NCBI GenBank assembly: GCA_043228905.1
Contig: JBHGNT010000022.1
Location: 496,001-560,000 of the forward strand
From: Azolla caroliniana
Lineage: Eukaryota > Polypodiophyta
Direction: 5' to 3'
DNA: 64,000 nucleotides
Notes under the pieces: model-generated
What the model saw: only the letters and a program-made list of their open reading frames with translations
Told to the model about the DNA's origin: nothing
The model's database searches: none
Position numbers and translations under genes: made by a program
Shown here: positions 58,201 through 64,000 of the stretch, in pieces
How positions within the stretch are numbered: the first letter of the stretch is position 1
Layout: each line of letters opens with the position of its first letter

Positions 58201-58744
58201 TTATAAACAGAGGGTGTGAAACTCATGTTTGTATGAGAACACAATATTAGTGATATCAAATAGATAAAACTACCTGGATTATATTTATGTCTCTGGCTTC
58301 TGTCCCCTTGCCCTTTGTTTTTTGCTGCTGTAAGCATCTCCATGTAGGATTAACTTCAAAATAATACAGACAAAAGATTTAGAAATACATTCTGTCATTA
58401 TCAGGTATAACTTTGAAAACGATATAGTCTAACAATGCTTGTAGTTTTATGTGCAGAGCTTCAATGGAGGACAATTGGGTCACATACATTTCTCTGGACC
58501 GCTGCTACATCCTTCATCAAATCTTGATGATATTCTTGGGCAGCATGAAATGCAGATACAGCAAGCTGTAAGGCGTTCTCGCCAATATTCAAACGGTGCC
58601 TGGCCAAGTGTCTCTCTTCAGAATCATGGACCATTACCAGTGAGACGACGAAAGCAAAGCAGAGGAGAGATAGTGGAGCTTTTGGAAGCAGAGCAAGGTC
58701 TACCAGCTCTAGTCGAGAAACCCGAGACAGAACATGAAATATGA
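52289..58744 (+). CDS. CDK-like Ser/Thr kinase, IBS1/At1g54610-type
   Basis: Eight coding exons: 52289-52672, 53982-54266, 54349-54666, 56192-56419, 56520-56620, 56832-56934, 57024-57458, 58457-58744; 713 codons, all GT-AG and in phase. The start MGCVGSKRSE carries Gly2 and Cys3, an acylation-type N-terminus common in this plant family, which suggests membrane association. Kinase domain from about residue 125: IGQGTYSNVYKARD, VALKKVRF (catalytic Lys), REIQVLRRLDHPNI, HRDIKGSNLLLD, ADFGLATFF, TLWYRPPELLLGA. A Ser-rich, basic C-terminal tail has no known domain. The PITALRE-type cyclin-binding helix is PESVRFMARE, unlike classic CDKs. Family members act in defence and stress signalling; the partner cyclin is unknown. 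The gene looks intact. Confidence 0.93.
55025..55320. repeat. About 76-bp degenerate tandem repeat, 4 copies, in kinase intron 3
   Basis: Units with ATCCTTTGA, AAAAAATCCA, CCTGTAGTCTAGATC and CAACA recur at about 55026, 55102, 55182 and 55255. Confidence 0.6.
55400..55884 (+). mobile_element. LINE B-family 3' fragment in kinase intron 3
   Basis: GGTGGTTTGGACATCACTAG, TGTTCCATTATGATGC and AACATTTGGTTGGACATCC, then KGQWDG...DAKIA-stop coding, match the last part of LINE B on the other strand, including the 3' UTR word CGCTGATCAC and an A-rich tail (AATAAAAGAAA). Between the two matched blocks it is internally deleted. 5'-truncated and non-functional. Confidence 0.8.
57735..58270. repeat. About 165-220-bp dispersed tandem repeat, 3 copies, in kinase intron 7
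   Basis: GAAATGTGAGCAATGTAAAC, TCACRTTGGATAAG, CTCATTGAAGAG and CTCATGTTTGTAYGAGAACA recur at about 57737, 57957 and 58123. Nothing coding is visible. Confidence 0.75.
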
Positions 58745-60251
58745 TATGATGTGTGGCATTCAGTAGTGATGAACATTTACAGCCTTGCCAAAATTCACAT
58801 AAGATTAATGCATTGTGGTCGTCATTGATAAGAAGGTAAAGGAAATGTGGACTGCAGCTAGATACTGTAATTATGAAGTGTTTGAAGAAGTTTACATAGC
58901 TACACAAGTTTTTACGACGAGGATGGGGTTGACCATTTCATGAGAACCTCCGTGCAAAGATATTCAGGAATGTCCATGTCACAAGAGGCCCTGCCTGTTT
59001 TGTAAGCCCATGTAAAGACATGGCTTACGTTATTCATCTCTAACTGCTACACTCACACATCTGCAAACTATGCAAAACAAAAACTGATAAATATATAACT
59101 TACTGCAGCTGTATCTTTCCTAAAGATGATGGCACATGCAATCCTGCCTTTCTTTATTCTCAATATTGAGATTCTACGAGTTTTTAACTTTAAATTTCTA
59201 TAATGATATTGAAACTTCTAAGGATGTGGGAATCTAGAATACATGCAATAATTTGTCACAACATGCATGCATCTTACGTTAGACTTATTTATTACTCTTA
59301 TTTCCAAGCTTTCTTGAACCTTGGATGAAGTCACAGGCTCTCTATTCTTGTTCACTATACATAACTGTCATTGTTTGTATTTTTTGAAGGGACAGATGAT
59401 ATGTCAATTATTTTGACGTTCTAAAATGATATGTAAAATATGTATTTATGCCATAGAATTGCTAAGTATTTGGGTTAAAAAAAGTCTATTGTATACACAC
59501 ACGCACATACTAAGGAACTACCAAAGAATTTATGTACTGTATGTACATCCTTATAAGCCATCATCCAAAGGTCAGCAAAAAAATGTAGACAAAAGTACAA
59601 ATTAGATACAACCATAAAACATTTGCCAGATCTCTCAGCATCATAGAATGAAATCACATGTAAAACAATGGACATGATTGAAAGCAAAAAAATGTAGACA
59701 AAATACAATTTAGATACCACCATGAAACATTTGGCAGATCTGTCTGCATCATAGACTGATATCATATGTAAAACAATGGACACGATAGAAGAATTATGTA
59801 TTAGTATTAGAATGGACCGCATACAGAAAATTGTGATGTACAAAGTAAGGAATCATGTAGAAAACTTGTGAGGCATAATATCAGCAGACATTTTCTCCAA
59901 ATAAATAAGAGACACATGCATTAAACAAATGTGCCTCTTATATGTTGAATCTTTATATAAAATTTGGAGTAGATACAAGAGGGGAGATGTTAGAAAATAT
60001 AACTTTTGTTTGGCAATCGGTCACCATGTGGGAAGATTGAGATTGGCAGGGAGTTTTCCCTTCTTTTACATACCACATACTTTTAACACAAATAAAAACA
60101 TAACTACTTCATTCTAAATACGGTTTTGTTCAAGAGAAATGAGACTATGTCCGCTTGAGTTGTGGATAGAAATGTAACGTTAAGGAGGACAATATCTTTA
60201 TTGCAACAAAATGAGACCATGTAGGTCCTTTCCATTGAAATTCTAAATGTT
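58745..60251. other. Intergenic between kinase and ARL2 (tail to tail)
   Basis: The first part is the kinase 3' UTR. Within 59575-59790 a 110-bp block (AAAAAATGTAGACAAAAGTAC to CAATGGACATGAT) is present twice. No other gene seen. Confidence 0.6.
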
Positions 60252-62726
60252 TTATTCAAGTACATAGATGCGAGAAGCTATGTCAGACACCAACCAATCA
60301 AAACCAACAAGAAGACCCTCTCCAGTAACAGCACTACAGCCAACAATTTGCCAGTGTCTACTAGTATCCATTACCTCCAAGTTCAAAACCTGATAAAACA
60401 TCAAGGAAGTTATTAGAGAGAATACCTTTAACAGAAAATGCCGAACTGATTACATGGGCATTGGAAATAATGACAATGATGTTCCGTATTCTGATTTGGA
60501 ATGCTACTTAATTCGTTTTAAGTTGAGAATCCTTACCCGGGGATGAATTAATGAGAACCTAACTTTATTGCATACTTCTTGACCCAAGGGTAAATTCAAA
60601 ACAGGGGATATTATTTATATTATGCTATACATGAGGGTCCTATTTTTGAATTTTCCCAAAGAAACAAATTTCATGTTTTTAGTTTGAGATCATGCACGCT
60701 CAGCAAAGTGACCTGTTTATTTACCTTCGCGATTTCAGATGGTTTTAAAGCACCTCTAATATCTTGCTTATTTGCTAGCACTAGCAATGATGCTCCAGAC
60801 AGCCTCTCTTCTTTAAGGAGATTATGAAGCTCTGCTTTACAATCATCCAAACGTCTCAAGTCTGAACTATCAATCACCCACACAAGGCCATCTGTTTGCT
60901 CATAATAATTCCTCCAATATGACCTTAATGTTTTCTGCCCACCCACGTCCCAGATATTGAGTCGGAAGCTGCCATTGCAATAGAAAAATGGTCTTAAAAT
61001 AACATATATTTGCTTGAGGGATTGATGTGAGACCAATAATATTTTGATGACACAAAGTAGCACCTACTGGTAGGCTAAAAAGCTAAACTAGAAAAGGAAA
61101 AAAAAAACAAGTCAAGGCATGAATGCTATCACTGTCGATGTTTTGCACAATAAACATGTTACCACACACAACAGAGTTTACATTATGGAGGTTTTTATCC
61201 ATATGGCCTTGACAAAAGAAATAAATGTATAGCTAGGCGTTGCTTGATACGTCAAGAACAGCATGCCCTATATTGGTCATTCATATAAGTACATCCCATG
61301 ATGATATGATGCATTACATCATGTTATCTCTTGTTTTCACCACCACCACATTAGTATCTCCAATCAAAATTTCTCATACTACTAGTACATCCCATGACAA
61401 TGTATTTGTAGTTTCCCCTGGTATTTCTGGTTTTCAAAGTTCATAACGATACAACTACGACACTAACATTGCACATAGGTGAATGGAGAGTTGATATGAA
61501 AGGCACTAATATGGAAGTTCAATCATGAAGTTTCAAATTTGAATCTGGATCATCAAAATTTTCTAGTTATTGTAAATTACATATTACATAACCAATGTTC
61601 TTATATATATGGTTTTAGCAACCTTGGGCATTTCTCTGAGTCTCATTTTTCCAACTCGTATGCAACTATGGAAAGCCATCATGCAGATTTTTTTAGGGTT
61701 TTAAGGTTCAGGGAGTTTAAATCAAGATTTCACAATAGTATAGGCTTTCTTGATCAGTCTGTAAGCTGATGTTTACCATCTCTTCATTGATATGTTCCAA
61801 CACAAAGGAGAAAAACTTATGATTTTGCACTATATCAACAACTGATTGGATGAATTCTATTCAACAAAATATTCATCGACATTGTTTTACAATAATGAAT
61901 CTTCAAACGGTCAATAGAGTTATGTATGATATCTGGAAAGCTTATAGATTGGACTGATGAGTTAAATCTGAAGCCAAAGGTAAGGCTTCACATGAAACTT
62001 TGGATTCAGTGACTAAGTTTCAAATTGGAGCATGGAAGCCCAAAATTTCCTTTTTACAATAAATCATGTATACGTATCATGTGTGTGTCTGTGTGCATTT
62101 TGCAACCTGGGTCATTTATTTGAGTTTCTTGGATGTTCCTGAATCAGGTTACAAATTTAAGAACTGATTGCAATACACACATTATAAGGATTTAACTATC
62201 AAGCCAGATCACTATAGTTACATATAGAAACACGTTATTTTTCATACCTTTTGTATTGCATAGTCTTTATGTTGAAACCAAGGGTAGGGCTGATACCACT
62301 CGTGTCTTCGCCATTGATTCTCTTGACTATGGTAGTTTTACCTGCATTATCAAGGCCCCTGCCACAAATGATTTTCTTTTCTTTTCTTGAGAAGTAAAAG
62401 AATCTCCAAAAATTCCAAGAAGAAGAATCTCCAGAGACTGCAAATTATTATTATTAATTCTTTTTGAAAGGAATTTCTCCAAAAGGATATAAACAAGAAG
62501 CTGCAAAGGATGAGAATCTCCCCGAAGGATGTGAAGCAGGATTTCCCAACAATTTTTGAGATGGGAATCTCCAGAAAGCGTGGCAAGAGGAGTGCCCAAG
62601 GAACATAAGGAAGAGCAAAATCAATGTGTGATTGTGTGTGTGTGTTGGGGGGGGAACTTACACCATCAGGATCCGCATCTCCTTCTCTTTCTTCTTAACC
62701 TTTCGGATGATTGAGAGAAGACCCAT
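60252..62726 (-). CDS. ARL2: ADP-ribosylation factor-like GTPase ARL2 (TITAN5 orthologue)
   Basis: Four coding exons: 62662-62726, 62248-62358, 60725-60968, 60252-60389; 185 codons plus stop, the usual ARL2 length. The start [20 protein letters not shown] follows a GAGACA-repeat leader. G motifs: GLDNAGKT (P-loop), SPTLGFNI (switch I Thr), WDVGGQ (switch II), NKQD, and [10 protein letters not shown] near the C-terminus. In plants and animals ARL2 works with tubulin-folding cofactors and affects microtubules and vesicle traffic; the Arabidopsis mutant titan5 is embryo-lethal. Residues after the P-loop exon read [13 protein letters not shown], so the exon 2/3 junction codon is Ser. No defects seen. 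Confidence 0.96.
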
Positions 62727-62785
62727 CTCTGTCTCTGTCTCTGTCTCTGTCTCTGTCTCTTGCTCTGTTTCTGTGCCTGTCTCCC
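62710..62785. repeat. (TCTCTG)n tract in ARL2 leader
   Basis: TCTCTG repeats start at the ARL2 ATG and extend upstream, so the 5' UTR RNA is GAGACA-rich. (CT)-rich leaders are also seen before the kinase gene. Confidence 0.85.
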
Positions 62786-62816
62786 CTGCAGTTTGGGAGG
62801 TACATATGAATACAGT

Positions 62817-62819
62817 ATC

Positions 62820-62851
<32 letters not shown>

Positions 62852-62975
62852 TGTACATATATGTGTGTATGTATGTGTGTATGTATGTATGTATGTATGT
62901 ATGTATGTATGTACATATATGTGTGTGTGTATGTATGTATGTATGTATGTATGTATATGTATGTATGTATGTAAA
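62817..62975. repeat. (TATG)n microsatellite upstream of ARL2
   Basis: Nearly pure GTAT repeats with ACATATATGTGTG interruptions at two places. Open frames on both strands (Tyr-Val-Cys-Met or Ile-His-Thr-Tyr repeats) are artefacts. Confidence 0.95.
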
Positions 62976-62999
62976 ATAAACATAGTATTATTTGTTTCC

Positions 63000-64000
63000 C
63001 AAGAAGGGTTGGTTTGCATGCATCTTGTCTCGTCTCTCGCTCTTCTATCTATCGATCACCACAAAAGATCTGGTAAAGCAGCTCGTCTTCTGATCAAGTG
63101 GATTCTTTGGAAGAAGAACTCCCTTGTAAGCCGTCGGTTTTTCGATAAGGATAGCGAAAGATGCTATCGAAAGGCGCCCTCTCCTGCTACTAGTTTCTGG
63201 TGTCCGTAAGTGTTGTGTCCCACCTATACAATGAAGCAACGAATCATTGTAAGAGTAACCAACACTTTTTATGAGAGGGGAGCTTGGTTTTCATAAGAGT
63301 TTTTAAGATAGTATGCGTCGACATTAGGATCAACCTTCAATCCATAATGTTAGTGGTGGGTATTGATGCTCTCCTAGGAGTTTCAATTCATAAAGTTAGT
63401 GGTTGTTATTGCCTAAATCCCATATAGGCATGAGGGGTGAAAAGGAGATTGATAAGTTTCTTTATATCAACTTGAATCATTAGGATGGTCAAGAATACCA
63501 TTTGCCTTGGCTTGATTATGATCATACCCAAGAAGAAAGGGAAGCACGACCTTGATTAGGAGATTGTTGCTCCCAATTTGCATGAGAACAAAAAATCTAC
63601 CTTTATTGGTCATGTTTCACTTAAAGTGCCCAAACTAGTGAACACACCAATATCAAAGGTCCCGACCTCACCCACAACCATTGAGATCATTGACTCCCTT
63701 CCGAAGTCAGATGAAGTTATTGGCACCATCATCATGATCTTGCCCTTGATTGTGCAATCGTTTTCTATTCTCTATCCATTTGGTAACGTTATATATGTGT
63801 TGAGTTGTGTTAATTGTGGGTACTATGCTATCGATCCCTGATTCTTTTCATATTGTGCATTTTTTATTCGTGCAAGACTTGCATACAAGGTCATAGGTCA
63901 AGGTTGAGAGTAGATGTGTTCAAGGTAGACCGATGCTTAGAGTGGAGGGTCTTCCTTCTAGAACTAACAATAAGAGAAGTCAACATACATAACCAAAACC
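63000..64000. other. No gene recognised at right edge
   Basis: Short frames only. 63578-63841 is an 87-codon plus frame (HENKKSTFIGHVSLKVPKLV) with no recognisable motif and no supporting neighbours. TAGTGGTGGGTATTGATGCTC/TAGTGGTTGTTATTGCC at 63350 and 63400 is a small local duplication. Confidence 0.5.

Noticed and set aside
59475-59843. 122-codon hydrophobic minus frame
   Set aside because: It runs through a 110-bp tandem duplication and shows two copies of the same peptide; no start or splice support.
62632-63019. Long Tyr/Val/Cys/Met and Ile/His/Thr repeat frames
   Set aside because: Pure (TATG)n microsatellite translation.
63578-63841. 87-codon open frame as a gene
   Set aside because: No motif, no splice context and length within chance for this composition.

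Overview
This window looks like nuclear DNA of a land plant with a large, repeat-rich genome. Three genes with GT-AG introns read as conserved plant housekeeping or signalling genes: an SNF2 remodeller of the ALC1/CHR10 type, a CDK-like kinase of the IBS1/At1g54610 type, and the small GTPase ARL2. The rest is mostly retrotransposons, DNA transposons, microsatellites and minisatellites. Long introns packed with repeats fit a fern, lycophyte or gymnosperm better than a compact angiosperm, but that placement is inference.

Layout. 1-11.13 kb: SNF2 gene on the minus strand, its 3' part beyond the left edge; one 4.8-kb intron holds several repeat blocks, and an 8-nt microexon supplies part of the ATP-binding motif. 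11.2-12.4 kb: AT-rich promoter-side sequence with no gene seen. 12.43-30.37 kb: what I read as one decayed DNA transposon of about 17.9 kb. It has 25-bp terminal inverted repeats (23/25 identical) and a perfect 8-bp flanking direct repeat. Two convergent multi-exon genes lie inside: a plus-strand gene with a RING-like Cys/His stretch and an FCP1/NLI-phosphatase-like C-terminus, and a minus-strand gene with a Cys/His-rich core. A long intron of each gene is filled with the palindromic repeat AGCTAATTAGCT. Younger LTR elements are nested in both introns: a 5'-truncated Ty3/gypsy chromovirus at 22.07-27.27 kb, a 409-bp solo LTR at 27.4 kb, and LTR-like debris at 15.9-18.0 kb.

30.6-32.9 kb: two Ty1/copia remnants in opposite orientation. 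34.2-42.0 kb: a LINE split by an almost complete Ty3/gypsy chromovirus (35,631-41,377, minus) with near-identical LTRs and a 5-bp target duplication; removing the insertion restores the LINE reading frame. 42.2-46.6 kb: gene-poor, with a 313-bp Mutator-type MITE. 46.69-50.53 kb: a second LINE. 50.5-51.4 kb: (TATG)n and (CT)n microsatellites split by a 446-bp inverted-repeat element. 52.29-58.74 kb: the kinase gene, plus strand, 8 coding exons. 60.25-62.73 kb: ARL2, minus strand, 4 coding exons. 63-64 kb: nothing recognised.

The three host genes show no operon-like link. The interest lies in the 12.4-30.4 kb element and in unusual features of the chromovirus: a possible self-priming site, a possible -1 gag/pol frameshift and tRNA-like modules at LTR ends. 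All splice sites were set by eye from frame continuity and GT-AG rules; no alignment or transcript data were used.
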